64,000 nt of DNA from an uncultured Lachnospiraceae bacterium (GCA_910579465.1 CAJTUB010000009.1:1-64000), one strand, 5' to 3'; positions 53,206 to 63,002 are shown, counted from the stretch's first letter. A program made the numbers and translations. Notes: generated by a model not told the origin, from the letters alone.

Positions 53206-54279
53206 ATGAAGACGGAAATAGTTAAAATTGACAGGGAACGGTTTGAGGAGTCCGAGCTTGCCAAGGCAGCGGAGTATCTGCGGAGCGGAAAGCTGGTCGC
53301 TTTTCCGACAGAAACGGTATACGGACTGGGCGGCAACGCATTTGATGTCACGGCAGCAGCACGGATTTATGCCGCGAAGGGACGGCCGTCTGACAATCCG
53401 TTAATTGTGCATATTGCAGATACCGGCGCGCTGAAGGAGCTTGCCGCAGAGGTGCCGGAGACGGCATATGCCCTGGCAGAAGCGTTCTGGCCGGGACCGC
53501 TTACGATGATTTTAAAGAAAAGCCCGAGGGTGCCGAGAACGACAACGGGCGGATTAAATACAATTGCCGTCCGGATGCCGTCCGATGAGATTGCGTCGGC
53601 GCTTATCCGGATGTCCGGGGTCTATGTGGCAGCCCCGAGCGCAAATGTTTCAGGGCGGCCGAGTACAACAAAGGCGGAGCATGTGATTGAAGATCTGGAT
53701 GGGCGGATTGATATGATTGTAGACGGCGGCGCTTCCCGCATCGGACTGGAGTCCACCATCGTAGACCTGACCGGCGAGGTGCCGGTAATCCTGCGTCCGG
53801 GGTATATTACGGCGGAGACATTAGCGGAGGTGTTAGGCGAGGTGCGGTTTGACGAGGCGCTGTTAAAGCACAGTCTGGCGGAGCCGGTTGTGGCAAAGGC
53901 GCCGGGAATGAAGTACCGCCATTATGCACCAAAGGCGCCGTTATATATTATCGAGGGACGGAGTGAGGATGTGGTGCGTTATATCAACGCAGAGGCGGTA
54001 AAGAATGCTGCAGAGGGGAAAATTACAGGGATTCTGGCAACGGAAGAGACAAAACGGCTTTATAAGGGCGGGATGGTCTTCTGTGTCGGGACAAGACAGG
54101 ACGGGGATACCATTGCGGCAGCCCTGTTTGATACCCTGCGCAGCTTTGACGAGACAGGCGCAAATGTCATTTATTCAGAGAGCTTTGCAGATAACCCGCT
54201 CGGAACGGCGATTATGAACCGTTTGTTAAAGGCAGCGGGATATCATATGATTCATGTAAATTCAAAGGAGGAGAAGTAA
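53206..54279 (+). CDS. tsaC: L-threonylcarbamoyladenylate synthase
   Basis: This 357-residue protein joins a YrdC domain (about 12-205; FPTETVYGLG, KGRPSDNPL, PSANVSGRPS) to a C-terminal Sua5 domain (about 220-350; KAPGMKYRHYAPKAPL links the two). It makes the threonylcarbamoyl-AMP used for t6A37 of tRNAs. It has the Sua5 long form rather than the short TsaC form. AGGAGG-like sequence lies upstream, and the rpiB gene starts just after its stop. Confidence 0.94.
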   Translation: MKTEIVKIDRERFEESELAKAAEYLRSGKLVAFPTETVYGLGGNAFDVTAAARIYAAKGRPSDNPLIVHIADTGALKELAAEVPETAYALAEAFWPGPLTMILKKSPRVPRTTTGGLNTIAVRMPSDEIASALIRMSGVYVAAPSANVSGRPSTTKAEHVIEDLDGRIDMIVDGGASRIGLESTIVDLTGEVPVILRPGYITAETLAEVLGEVRFDEALLKHSLAEPVVAKAPGMKYRHYAPKAPLYIIEGRSEDVVRYINAEAVKNAAEGKITGILATEETKRLYKGGMVFCVGTRQDGDTIAAALFDTLRSFDETGANVIYSESFADNPLGTAIMNRLLKAAGYHMIHVNSKEEK

Positions 54280-54280
54280 A

Positions 54281-54712
54281 ATGATAGCATTAGGCTGTGA
54301 TTCTGCAGGCTATGAGCTGATGCAGGAGGTAAAAAAGCATCTGGACGAAAGAGGATTGGAGTACAAGGACTTCGGCACATATTCCACGGACCCGGTAGAC
54401 TATCCGGTTTATGGAAAGAAGGTGGCGCATGCAGTAGCGGACGGGGAGTGCGAGAGAGGAATCTTAATCTGCGGTACCGGAATCGGTATTTCGATTGCGG
54501 CAAATAAGGTAAAGGGAATCCGTGCCGCGCTCTGCCATGATGTGTTCAGCGCAGAAGCAACCAGACTTCATAACGATGCGAATATCCTTGCCATGGGCGG
54601 CAGGGTAGTCGGACCGGGACCTGCAATTATGATTGTAGACAAGTTCCTGGATACGCCGTTCTCCGGTGTGGAGCGTCATGTAAGGCGTGTTGCGATGCTG
54701 GAGGAGGAATAG
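54281..54712 (+). CDS. rpiB: Ribose-5-phosphate isomerase B
   Basis: This 143-residue protein has the RpiB signature: IALGCDSAGYELM at the N-terminus, the active-site cysteine in ILICGTGIGIS and a phosphate-binding segment ANKVKGIRAALCHD. It interconverts ribose-5- and ribulose-5-phosphate, which links to pentose use from xylan. GGAGGAGAAG overlaps the end of tsaC. Confidence 0.94.
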   Translation: MIALGCDSAGYELMQEVKKHLDERGLEYKDFGTYSTDPVDYPVYGKKVAHAVADGECERGILICGTGIGISIAANKVKGIRAALCHDVFSAEATRLHNDANILAMGGRVVGPGPAIMIVDKFLDTPFSGVERHVRRVAMLEEE

Positions 54713-54823
54713 AACCGGAAGGGGTACATAGCGTATAATCCTGAAAAAACGGATAAAATTAAGTGAAAATACCCTGGAAAGCGGACAAAAACAGCTGCTT
54801 GGCGCTGGAAAAGCCGGACAGGG

Positions 54824-55309
54824 CTATTCCTCCTGATAGCTGTCTAACAGCTTCTGGTAGGCAGCAAAGCCGCCGTCCCGGATTAGTCCCAGAAGCTCAT
54901 TGGCGGAACGGAGTGCCATGGAAAGGTCAGTGCCGGTAATCAGGCCGGCGTCAAAGGCATCTGCGGCTTCGTCTAAGTCCAGTACGCGGACGGAGCCGTC
55001 CGGATAGAGAATCACGTCAATCAGCAGGTCCTCCATCGTGTAGGTGGAGGACTCTTTTTCTATATGCATTTTCATAATGTCACAATACCAGTACAGAAGA
55101 GAACCGTCTGCACGGAGCAGCTTGGTTACCTTCCAGTGCTTTGAAAAATCATATACCGAAATGCCGGAGGCAAAGTCTGTCCGGGGATTTATCGTGTCCC
55201 ACCGTGTAATCAGACGGCTCTCCTCCAGAGAAAGAATCCGGTCTCCCTTTAGTAAAATGCATTCCTGCGGTATGTGCCGCCTGCGGTATAGCTGAATCGA
55301 AGTATTCAT
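54824..55309 (-). CDS. DUF402 domain protein
   Basis: This 161-residue protein matches the DUF402 (FomD/Ntdp-like) pattern: RLITRWDTINP, YWYCDIM, LLIDVILYPDG and the acidic LDLDEAADA. Members include nucleoside-diphosphate phosphatases that coordinate metal through such acidic residues; the activity here is an inference. Two ATGs are possible; the second (55309) stands eight bases from AAGGGGG, the first only two, so I use the second. Confidence 0.78.
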   Translation of the reverse strand: MNTSIQLYRRRHIPQECILLKGDRILSLEESRLITRWDTINPRTDFASGISVYDFSKHWKVTKLLRADGSLLYWYCDIMKMHIEKESSTYTMEDLLIDVILYPDGSVRVLDLDEAADAFDAGLITGTDLSMALRSANELLGLIRDGGFAAYQKLLDSYQEE

Positions 55310-55382
55310 AAGCATTCCCCCTTCCCACAGTATAGCATGTTTCCCATTTTATTGCAAGAATTTAAAAAACTACATAAAAAAC

Positions 55383-55411
55383 TATACACAAGATGAAATT
55401 TGTGGTAAAAT
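55383..55411 (+). promoter_or_regulatory. Promoter of the ATP synthase operon
   Basis: TATACA (55383-55388), 17-base spacer, TAAAAT (55406-55411), about 60 bases before atpZ. Confidence 0.55.
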
Positions 55412-55472
55412 AGTAACAACGTTTTTAGGCGCAGGGTCAGACAGGCAGGAAAACATAGTCAGGAGAGAGTAT

Positions 55473-55850
55473 ATGAAGCAGAACGGAAAAGTAATCAAAG
55501 CGCTTCTGCTGGTTACCCAGCTTGGCATCAGTATGATGGTTCCGATTTTTCTCTGTGTCTTTGCCGGGAGCTTTATCGACAGAAAGGCCGGTACTTCTTT
55601 TTGGCTGCCTGTGTTTCTTGTTCTCGGGATTGCTGCGGCGTTCCGGAACGTATATTACCTTTTAAAGCCGTTTTATGCAAAGGATAAGGCGCGGGAGGAT
55701 GCGGAGCTTGCCTATATCGAGCGGTTAAAAGAAGAAGGCAGACAGCAGGCGGCAGGAAAAGGAGGAACGGAAGGGGATGGTTCTGCAAGGCGGCAGAAGC
55801 CGGAACGTATAGCAGGAGAGCCGGCTGATACAGAGACAAAGGAACGGTAA
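55473..55850 (+). CDS. atpZ: AtpZ/AtpI family protein
   Basis: This 125-residue protein has two membrane segments (about 8-30 and 38-60) with the AtpZ pattern LLVTQLGISM and FIDRKAGTS, then a charged cytoplasmic tail. It is thought to help Fo assembly or Mg2+/Ca2+ handling. First gene of the F-ATPase operon. Confidence 0.82.
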   Translation: MKQNGKVIKALLLVTQLGISMMVPIFLCVFAGSFIDRKAGTSFWLPVFLVLGIAAAFRNVYYLLKPFYAKDKAREDAELAYIERLKEEGRQQAAGKGGTEGDGSARRQKPERIAGEPADTETKER

Positions 55851-55862
55851 GGAGTCTTTGCA

Positions 55863-56381
55863 ATGGAAAAAGAGAAAGAAGAGCATACCACAGGCTGGCG
55901 TTATGATTTTGACGAGGAGTACGGGGAAAACGGGGAATACATCGAAGAGACGCCGGAGCTTACGAGAGAGGAACAGGAGGCGCAGGTAAAGCAGACGTTA
56001 TGCGACCTCTGCATCGGAATTGTGCTCCTGTCGGTAGTAGTGGCTGCGGTGGGAAATCTTCTGCTTAGAGGAAATGTAAGGTATTCCATCGGAATCCTTG
56101 CAGGGATGGTAACAGCGCTGCTGTTAGCATGCCATATGTACCGTTCGGTGCTGATTGCTACGGAGTATCCGGAAAAGCAGGCATCGGGCTATATGAAGCG
56201 TTCGTCGCTTTTTCGTATGGTAGTTATGATAGCGGTCATCGGGGCAGCCATAGGATTTTTAAAATTATATGGTTTATTCGGGACGGTAGCAGGAATACTT
56301 ACCCTGAAGCTGTCCGCCTTTTTGTGGCCGGTCATTCATAAATACAACCCGCTCTGGCGGGGAAAAAGTAAATCGCGCTGA
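55863..56381 (+). CDS. atpI: ATP synthase subunit I-like protein
   Basis: This 172-residue protein has an acidic N-terminal extension (about 1-45, with WRYDFDEEYGE) and four membrane segments in the rest (LCIGIVLLS..., GILAGMVTALLL, MVVMIAVIGAA and a C-terminal helix), fitting ATP_synt_I. It is probably a c-ring assembly factor. It lies between atpZ and atpB. Confidence 0.78.
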   Translation: MEKEKEEHTTGWRYDFDEEYGENGEYIEETPELTREEQEAQVKQTLCDLCIGIVLLSVVVAAVGNLLLRGNVRYSIGILAGMVTALLLACHMYRSVLIATEYPEKQASGYMKRSSLFRMVVMIAVIGAAIGFLKLYGLFGTVAGILTLKLSAFLWPVIHKYNPLWRGKSKSR

Positions 56382-56415
56382 AAAAGCGTAGAATAAAGGA
56401 AAGGAGTGTGATAAA

Positions 56416-57168
56416 GTGGGAACTGGGATTGTATCCCGAGGCGTCTTTCTTACCGGAGATGTAGATATCGGTATTACCGGATATTTTCATTTTGAGGTAG
56501 GCGGACAGACGCTTTGGATTACGACGACTCATGTCAGTCTTTTAATCGTTGTTATCGCGCTGACGGTCTTTGCACTGATTGCCAACCGTGCAATTAAAAA
56601 GGCCAATCCGGAAGCCGTCCCCGGGCCGTTTCTGAATGTCATAGAACTGCTCGTGGAATCGGTAGATAACCTGACAAAGTCCAACATGGGAAAACGTGGC
56701 AGTCATTTTTCAAATTACATCGGGACGCTGTTTACGGTTGTGATTGTCTGCAATATCAGCGGACTGTTCGGCTTACGGCCGCCGACTGCCGATTATGGCG
56801 TGACCCTGCCGCTTGCCCTGATTACGTTTGTAATGATTCATTACAACGGGTTTAAGTACGAAAAAGCAGGACATGTCACGAAGCTGTTCAAGCCGGTTTT
56901 GCTTACGCCGATTAACATTATCGGCGAGGTTGCGACACCGCTTTCCATGTCGCTTCGTCTGTTCGGTAATATTCTGTCCGGTACGGTAATGATGGGATTG
57001 CTTTACGGACTGCTGCCGAAGCTTTTGCAGGCGTTCATCTGGCCGGTGTTCGGCGTACTGCACGTCTATTTCGACGTGTTTTCGGGGGCAATACAGGCCT
57101 ATGTGTTCTGTATGCTGACCATGGTATTTATTGCACAGAATTTCCCTGAAGATGAAGTACAGGGATAA
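56416..57168 (+). CDS. atpB: F1Fo ATP synthase subunit a
   Basis: This 250-residue protein has five or six membrane helices and the essential arginine in SLRLFGNILSG, facing the c ring. The GTG start is preceded by AAGGAGTG. Ion passage occurs at its interface with subunit c. Confidence 0.96.
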   Translation: MGTGIVSRGVFLTGDVDIGITGYFHFEVGGQTLWITTTHVSLLIVVIALTVFALIANRAIKKANPEAVPGPFLNVIELLVESVDNLTKSNMGKRGSHFSNYIGTLFTVVIVCNISGLFGLRPPTADYGVTLPLALITFVMIHYNGFKYEKAGHVTKLFKPVLLTPINIIGEVATPLSMSLRLFGNILSGTVMMGLLYGLLPKLLQAFIWPVFGVLHVYFDVFSGAIQAYVFCMLTMVFIAQNFPEDEVQG

Positions 57169-57211
57169 GAAGCATTGCAGAGTAAGATTATTTTGAATGG
57201 AGGATTTTTTT

Positions 57212-57481
57212 ATGATGAGTCAGATTACGAATGAAGGTTTAATTTTGGCGTGTTCCGCAATCGGTGCCGGGATTGCTATGATTGCCGGTGTCGGACCTGG
57301 TATTGGTCAGGGTATTGCAGCAGGACACGGTGCAGCTGCAGTCGGCAGAAACCCGGGCGCAAGAGGTAACATCATGTCTACCATGTTACTTGGCCAGGCA
57401 GTTGCCGAGACGACCGGTCTTTATGGTTTTGCGGTAGCAATCATTCTTCTGTTTGCAAATCCGCTGCTCGGTAAGCTCTGA
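57212..57481 (+). CDS. atpE: F1Fo ATP synthase subunit c, Na+-type signature
   Basis: This 89-residue hairpin protein carries the ion-binding Glu66. Gln33 (PGIGQG), Val64, Thr67, Thr68 and Tyr71 (VAETTGLY) correspond, offset by one, to the residues of the Na+ site of the Ilyobacter ring (Q32, V63, E65, S66, T67, Y70). That predicts Na+ coupling. The start is the ATG at 57212 after GGAGG; an upstream in-frame codon at 57197 overlaps that site. Confidence 0.95.
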   Translation: MMSQITNEGLILACSAIGAGIAMIAGVGPGIGQGIAAGHGAAAVGRNPGARGNIMSTMLLGQAVAETTGLYGFAVAIILLFANPLLGKL

Positions 57482-57521
57482 TAGAGAGGATTGACGAAAA
57501 AATCATAAAGGAGGCCGGAAC

Positions 57522-58103
57522 GTGAACGGATTGTTGACCGTATGTTCCAACCTTGCTTTTTTGGAAGCAGAGGCGGAACCTAAGATGGAAGGTTACATTT
57601 TCGGACTCACGCCGCAGCTTTTACTGGATGCTTTGATTTTGTTACTGGCAGTAGGCTTTATGTTTGTACTGCTTTCCTATCTTTTGTTTAACCCGGCACG
57701 GGATATGTTAAATAAGCGCCGGGAAAAGATTGCAAAGGAAATGGAGGAGGCGGCGCAGGAAAAGGCGGATGCCGAGCAGTTTAAGGCCGAGTACGATGCA
57801 AAGTTAAAGGCAGCCGATAAGGAAGCGGAAGAGATTCTGAGCGAGGGACGCAAAAAGGCGTTGAAGCGTGAGGATGAAATTGTAAACGAGGCAAAGGCGG
57901 AAGCAACGCGGATTATGGAGCGTGCGAGCCGTGAAATCGAGTTAGAAAAGAACAAGATGAAGGACGAGGTAAAGCAGGAGATGGTAGCGGTTGCCGCCGT
58001 GATGGCAGGAAAGTTTGTGGCTTCCTCTCTTGACAAAGAAAAGCAGGCGCAGTTGATTGACGAGGCGCTGGACGAAATGGGTGATGACACATGGCGAAGT
58101 TAG
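57522..58103 (+). CDS. atpF: F1Fo ATP synthase subunit b
   Basis: This 193-residue protein has one N-terminal membrane segment (about 30-55) and a long charged helix (about 60-175) rich in Ala/Glu/Lys that forms the peripheral stalk. GTG start with AAAGGAGG upstream. Its end overlaps atpH by 13 bases. Confidence 0.94.
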   Translation: MNGLLTVCSNLAFLEAEAEPKMEGYIFGLTPQLLLDALILLLAVGFMFVLLSYLLFNPARDMLNKRREKIAKEMEEAAQEKADAEQFKAEYDAKLKAADKEAEEILSEGRKKALKREDEIVNEAKAEATRIMERASREIELEKNKMKDEVKQEMVAVAAVMAGKFVASSLDKEKQAQLIDEALDEMGDDTWRS

Positions 58104-58624
58104 CGGCTGACGTATACAGTGAGGCATTGTTTGCCCTGGCAATCGAACAGGGCAGCGTGGATGTGCTGGCGGAGCAGGTAAAGGCGGCAGAGCTTGCTTT
58201 TTCCGAGAATCCGGATTTTCTGGGGCTTCTGACACATCCGAAAATCACCAGGGAAGAAAAACTCTCCGTCGTAGAGCAGGTATTCCGCGGACGGTTTGAC
58301 GACGCGCTGACGGGCCTTCTCACCGTTATCGTGGAAAAGGGCAGAGGCTGTGAAGTTCCTGCGGTTTTCCGGAATTTTCTTGATAAGGTAAGGGAATACC
58401 GGAAAATCGGTGTGGCAAGCGTGGTTTCGGCAACGGAGCTTACCGAAGTGCAGAAGAGCCGTATCGAGGAAAAGCTGCTTTCCCAGACGGACTATGAGAG
58501 CTTTGAGATGCAGTATTCCGTAGATGCTTCGCTGATTGGCGGCATGAAAATCCGCATCGGTGACAGAGTGGTGGATGCGAGCATCCAGTCAAAGCTTGCC
58601 CGGATGGCAGGAAGCCTGTCGTAA
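58091..58624 (+). CDS. atpH: F1Fo ATP synthase subunit delta
   Basis: This 177-residue protein shows the OSCP/delta pattern: YSEALFALA at the N-terminus, FLGLLTHPKIT, and DASLIGGMKIRIGDRVVDAS at the C-terminus. It connects subunit b to the F1 head. Confidence 0.95.
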   Translation: MAKLAADVYSEALFALAIEQGSVDVLAEQVKAAELAFSENPDFLGLLTHPKITREEKLSVVEQVFRGRFDDALTGLLTVIVEKGRGCEVPAVFRNFLDKVREYRKIGVASVVSATELTEVQKSRIEEKLLSQTDYESFEMQYSVDASLIGGMKIRIGDRVVDASIQSKLARMAGSLS

Positions 58625-58690
58625 ATGCTATAGTCTGTGGGGCAGGCACAGGAGTTGATAAGAACATTTTAGAAAGAAGGTGCTTTTACC

Positions 58691-60199
58691 TTGAATTTAA
58701 GACCGGAGGAAATCAGTTCCGTCATTAAAGAACAAATCAAGAATTACAGTACAAAGCTTGAAGTGTCCGATGTCGGTACGGTAATTCAGGTCGCAGACGG
58801 CATCGCCCGTATTCACGGACTGCAGAAGGCGATGCAGGGCGAACTATTAGAGTTTCCGGGAGAGGTTTACGGCATGGTGCTGAACCTCGAGGAAGATAAT
58901 GTAGGCGCGGTACTTCTGGGCGATATGGGCAATATCAGCGAGGGAGATACCGTAAAGACAACAGGCCGCGTGGTAGAGGTGCCGGTAGGCGACGCGCTGT
59001 CGGGCCGTGTTGTAAACGCACTCGGACAGCCGATTGACGGCAAGGGTCCGATTGAAACGAAAAAGTACCGTCAGATTGAGCGTGTGGCATCCGGCGTTAT
59101 TTCCAGAAAGTCCGTTGATACCCCGCTCCAGACCGGTATTAAGGCAATCGATTCCATGGTGCCGATCGGACGTGGACAGCGTGAGCTGATTATCGGAGAC
59201 AGACAGACCGGTAAGACCGCTATTGCAATTGATACGATTATTAACCAGAAGGGCCAGGACGTAAAGTGTATCTATGTTGCCATCGGCCAGAAGGCGTCCA
59301 CAGTTGCTTCGATTGTGGCTACGTTAGAGGAGCATGGCGCAATGGACTATACGACCATTGTTGCGGCAACTGCAAGTGAGCTGGCGCCGCTCCAGTACAT
59401 CGCGCCTTATTCGGGCTGTGCCATCGGCGAGGAGTGGATGGAGGCAGGACAGGACGTCCTGATTGTGTATGACGATTTAAGTAAGCATGCAACCGCATAC
59501 CGTACCCTGTCCCTGCTCTTAAAGCGTCCGCCGGGACGTGAGGCTTATCCGGGCGACGTCTTTTATCTGCATTCCAGACTTTTGGAGCGTGCAGCAAGGC
59601 TTTCTGATAAGCTTGGCGGCGGTTCCCTGACTGCGCTCCCGATTATCGAGACACAGGCAGGCGATGTTTCCGCTTATATTCCGACTAACGTAATTTCCAT
59701 TACGGACGGTCAGATTTATCTGGAGACCGAGATGTTCAATTCCGGTTTCCGTCCGGCAGTCAACCCGGGACTTTCCGTATCCCGTGTAGGAGGCTCGGCA
59801 CAGATTAAGGCAATGAAGAAGATTGCGGGTCCGATTCGTATCGACCTTGCACAGTACCGTGAGCTTGCTTCTTTCGCACAGTTCGGCTCCGACCTGGATG
59901 CCGACACGAAGGAAAAGCTGGCGCAGGGCGAACGTATCCGTGAAATCTTAAAGCAGCCGCAGTATAAGCCGATGCCGGTAGAGTACCAGGTTATTATTAT
60001 CTATGCAGCGACAAAGAAGTATCTGCTTGATGTTGCAGTAGAAGATATCCTGGAGTTTGAACGTGGTCTTTTTGAGTTTATCGATACCAAGTATCCGGAG
60101 CTTCCGGAGCGCATCCGCAGCGAAAAGCAGCTGACAGAGGAAATCGAGAAGCTCATGGTTGCCGTAATAGAAGAGTATAAGAAAGAGTTCTGCAAATAA
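58691..60199 (+). CDS. atpA: F1Fo ATP synthase subunit alpha
   Basis: This 502-residue protein has the P-loop GDRQTGKTA (about 169-177), VPIGRGQRELI and the C-terminal PAVNPGLSVSRVGGSAQ signature. A TTG start is used, with GAAGGTG upstream. It forms the non-catalytic nucleotide sites of F1. Confidence 0.97.
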   Translation: MNLRPEEISSVIKEQIKNYSTKLEVSDVGTVIQVADGIARIHGLQKAMQGELLEFPGEVYGMVLNLEEDNVGAVLLGDMGNISEGDTVKTTGRVVEVPVGDALSGRVVNALGQPIDGKGPIETKKYRQIERVASGVISRKSVDTPLQTGIKAIDSMVPIGRGQRELIIGDRQTGKTAIAIDTIINQKGQDVKCIYVAIGQKASTVASIVATLEEHGAMDYTTIVAATASELAPLQYIAPYSGCAIGEEWMEAGQDVLIVYDDLSKHATAYRTLSLLLKRPPGREAYPGDVFYLHSRLLERAARLSDKLGGGSLTALPIIETQAGDVSAYIPTNVISITDGQIYLETEMFNSGFRPAVNPGLSVSRVGGSAQIKAMKKIAGPIRIDLAQYRELASFAQFGSDLDADTKEKLAQGERIREILKQPQYKPMPVEYQVIIIYAATKKYLLDVAVEDILEFERGLFEFIDTKYPELPERIRSEKQLTEEIEKLMVAVIEEYKKEFCK

Positions 60200-60231
60200 G
60201 CGCAACGCGAGGAAAGTGTAGGTGATACGAT

Positions 60232-61098
60232 ATGGCATCCATGCGTGACATAAAACGGCGCAGGGAAAGTATACAAAGCACAGGGCAGATTACGAAGGCA
60301 ATGAAGCTGGTTGCCACGGTAAAGCTGCAGAAAGCAAAAGCGCGTGCAGAGGAGTCGCAGCCGTATTTCAATGCGATGTATGCGACGGTAAAGTCAATGT
60401 TAAAGAAGTCCGGCAATATAAGGCATCCATATCTGGATGCCGCAGGCGGCGGGAAGAAGGGAATTATTGTGATTACCTCAAACCGCGGTCTTGCCGGAGG
60501 CTATAACTCCAATGTAATGAAGCTGGTGACAGGGAGCGGCATGAAGAAAGAGGATACGCTGATTTATGCCATCGGACGCAAGGGCCGTGACGGTCTGGCA
60601 AGACGGGGCTATCACATCGAGCATGATTATTCCGAGGTGATGAACGAGCCGCTGTTTTCCGACGCATCCGCCATCGGCAAGCAGGTGCTTTCCGACTTTG
60701 CCGAAGGGAAAATCGATGAGATTTATCTTGCGTATACCGTATTCCGGAATACGGTAAGCCATGTGCCGACACTGCTCCGGCTGCTTCCGGTTTCCTTTGA
60801 GGAAGCAGAAGAGGAAGAGGAGGCATCGGCAGATGCGTTGACATTGATGAATTATGAGCCGGAGGCGGAGGAAGCCTTTGAGCTGATTATTCCGAAGTAT
60901 GTCAACAGTCTGATTTACGGTGGTCTGGTGCAGGCGCTTGCCAGTGAAAACGGTGCGAGAATGCAGGCAATGGATTCGGCAACGAACAATGCGGACGAGA
61001 TGATTTCTGACCTGGCTCTCAAGTACAACAGGGCACGTCAGAGCTCGATTACACAGGAGCTGACAGAGATTATTGCAGGCGCGAATGCGATTAGTTAG
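60232..61098 (+). CDS. atpG: F1Fo ATP synthase subunit gamma
   Basis: This 288-residue protein has the conserved N-terminal helix (RDIKRRRESIQSTGQITKAMK) and C-terminal helix (MDSATNNADEMISDL, TQELTEIIAGANAI) that make the central shaft. A glutamate-rich insert (about 186-195) lies in the globular part. Confidence 0.96.
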   Translation: MASMRDIKRRRESIQSTGQITKAMKLVATVKLQKAKARAEESQPYFNAMYATVKSMLKKSGNIRHPYLDAAGGGKKGIIVITSNRGLAGGYNSNVMKLVTGSGMKKEDTLIYAIGRKGRDGLARRGYHIEHDYSEVMNEPLFSDASAIGKQVLSDFAEGKIDEIYLAYTVFRNTVSHVPTLLRLLPVSFEEAEEEEEASADALTLMNYEPEAEEAFELIIPKYVNSLIYGGLVQALASENGARMQAMDSATNNADEMISDLALKYNRARQSSITQELTEIIAGANAIS

Positions 61099-61133
61099 GA
61101 ACAAAATTTTACAGAAAAGGAGTGAAGGAAAAG

Positions 61134-62531
61134 TTGGCACAAAATAAACTTGGAAAAATCACTCAGATTATCGGTGCGGTTTTGGATATTAAGTTTACGG
61201 AAGGAAACCTTCCGGAGATATACGAGGCGATTCAGGTAACCAGACAGGACGGCAGCGTTCTGGTGGCAGAGGTTGCACAGCACCTCGGGGACGATACGGT
61301 CCGCTGTATTGCAATGGGACCGACGGACGGTCTGGTGCGCGGCATGGACGCGCTTGCGACCGGTGCGCCGATTTCAGTTCCGGTAGGTGAAAAGACACTC
61401 GGAAGAATGTTTAACGTACTCGGTAATCCGATTGATGAGAAGCCGGCACCGGAAGGAGTGGAGTATTATCCGATTCACAGAAAAGCGCCGGAGTTTGAGG
61501 AGCAGTCTACCCAGACCGAGATGTTAGAGACCGGTATTAAGGTTGTTGACCTTCTCTGCCCGTATCAGAAGGGTGGTAAAATCGGTCTGTTCGGCGGCGC
61601 AGGCGTAGGAAAGACCGTATTAATCCAGGAGCTGATTACAAATATTGCAACAGAGCATGGCGGTTATTCCGTATTCACCGGCGTAGGTGAGCGTACCCGT
61701 GAGGGAAATGACCTGTACTACGAAATGATTGAATCCGGTGTTATCGAGAAGACCACGATGGTGTTCGGTCAGATGAACGAGCCGCCGGGAGCGAGAATGA
61801 GAGTCGGTCTGACCGGTCTTACGATGGCGGAGTATTTCCGTGATAAGTCCGGAAAGGATGTCTTACTCTTTATCGATAATATTTTCCGTTTTACACAGGC
61901 AGGCTCCGAGGTGTCGGCGCTGCTCGGACGTATGCCGTCCGCAGTAGGTTACCAGCCGACCTTGCAGACAGAGATGGGTGCCCTGCAGGAGCGCATTACC
62001 TCCACCAAGAACGGCTCCATTACGTCGGTACAGGCAGTTTATGTACCGGCAGACGACCTGACCGACCCGGCTCCGGCGACCACGTTTGCGCATCTGGATG
62101 CGACAACGGTGCTTTCGCGTGCGATTGTAGAGCTTGGTATTTACCCGGCAGTAGACCCGCTTGAGTCCACATCCCGTATTCTCGACCCGCGTATCGTAGG
62201 CGAGGAGCATTATCATGTGGCGCGCGGCGTGCAGGAGATTCTGCAGAAGTATAAGGAGCTGCAGGATATCATTGCAATTCTTGGTATGGATGAGCTTTCC
62301 GAGGACGACAAGCTTCTGGTAGCAAGAGCAAGAAAGGTACAGAGGTTCCTTTCCCAGCCGTTCCATGTTGCAGAGCAGTTTACCGGACTTCCGGGCCGCT
62401 ATGTGCCGATTTCCGAGACGATTCAGGGCTTCCGTGAGATTTTAGAGGGTAAGCATGACGATATTCCGGAGAGTTTCTTCTTAAATGCGGGTAACATTGA
62501 TGACGTTCTGGAAAGAGTCAATCACAAGTAA
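61134..62531 (+). CDS. atpD: F1Fo ATP synthase subunit beta
   Basis: This 465-residue catalytic subunit has the P-loop GGAGVGKTV (about 155-163), GERTREGNDLY, LLFIDNIFRFTQAGSE and DELSEDD (DELSEED-like). The start is the TTG at 61134, following AAAGGAG at about 11 bases; a GTG at 61122 lies inside that site. Confidence 0.97.
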   Translation: MAQNKLGKITQIIGAVLDIKFTEGNLPEIYEAIQVTRQDGSVLVAEVAQHLGDDTVRCIAMGPTDGLVRGMDALATGAPISVPVGEKTLGRMFNVLGNPIDEKPAPEGVEYYPIHRKAPEFEEQSTQTEMLETGIKVVDLLCPYQKGGKIGLFGGAGVGKTVLIQELITNIATEHGGYSVFTGVGERTREGNDLYYEMIESGVIEKTTMVFGQMNEPPGARMRVGLTGLTMAEYFRDKSGKDVLLFIDNIFRFTQAGSEVSALLGRMPSAVGYQPTLQTEMGALQERITSTKNGSITSVQAVYVPADDLTDPAPATTFAHLDATTVLSRAIVELGIYPAVDPLESTSRILDPRIVGEEHYHVARGVQEILQKYKELQDIIAILGMDELSEDDKLLVARARKVQRFLSQPFHVAEQFTGLPGRYVPISETIQGFREILEGKHDDIPESFFLNAGNIDDVLERVNHK

Positions 62532-62572
62532 TACCGGAAAAGACTTGAACGAACGCGCGGAAAGGAGAATCC

Positions 62573-62992
62573 ATGGCTGATACAGGAAGACTGTTTCGTT
62601 TAAAAATAATTTCTCCGGACAGGATATTCTACGATGGCGATGTAGAAATGGTAGAGCTTCGGACCACGGAAGGCGAGATGGGCGTATTAAAGGGCCATAT
62701 TCCGCTGACCGCGATTTTGGTGCCGGGTGTTCTGAAGATAAAGGGGACTGCAGACGGCGACAGGGAAGCCGCGCTGCATTCCGGCTTTGTAGAAGTCATG
62801 CAGGACCACGTTACCATTCTTGCCGAGTCCTGCGAGTGGCCGGAGGAAATCGATTTAAACCGCGCCAAAGAAGCACAGATTCGTGCAGAGCGCCGCTTAA
62901 AGAGCGGCGATGCTGCCATCAATATTGCAAGGGCAGAACTGGCGCTGCGCCGTTCCCTGATACGAATCGAACTGGCGGAAAAAAGAATATAA
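62573..62992 (+). CDS. atpC: F1Fo ATP synthase subunit epsilon
   Basis: This 139-residue protein has the N-terminal beta-sandwich (about 1-88; ISPDRIFYDGDVEM, EGEMGVLKGHIPL) and a two-helix C-terminus. It ends the operon. Confidence 0.95.
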   Translation: MADTGRLFRLKIISPDRIFYDGDVEMVELRTTEGEMGVLKGHIPLTAILVPGVLKIKGTADGDREAALHSGFVEVMQDHVTILAESCEWPEEIDLNRAKEAQIRAERRLKSGDAAINIARAELALRRSLIRIELAEKRI

Positions 62993-63002
62993 AAAGAAAA
63001 GG

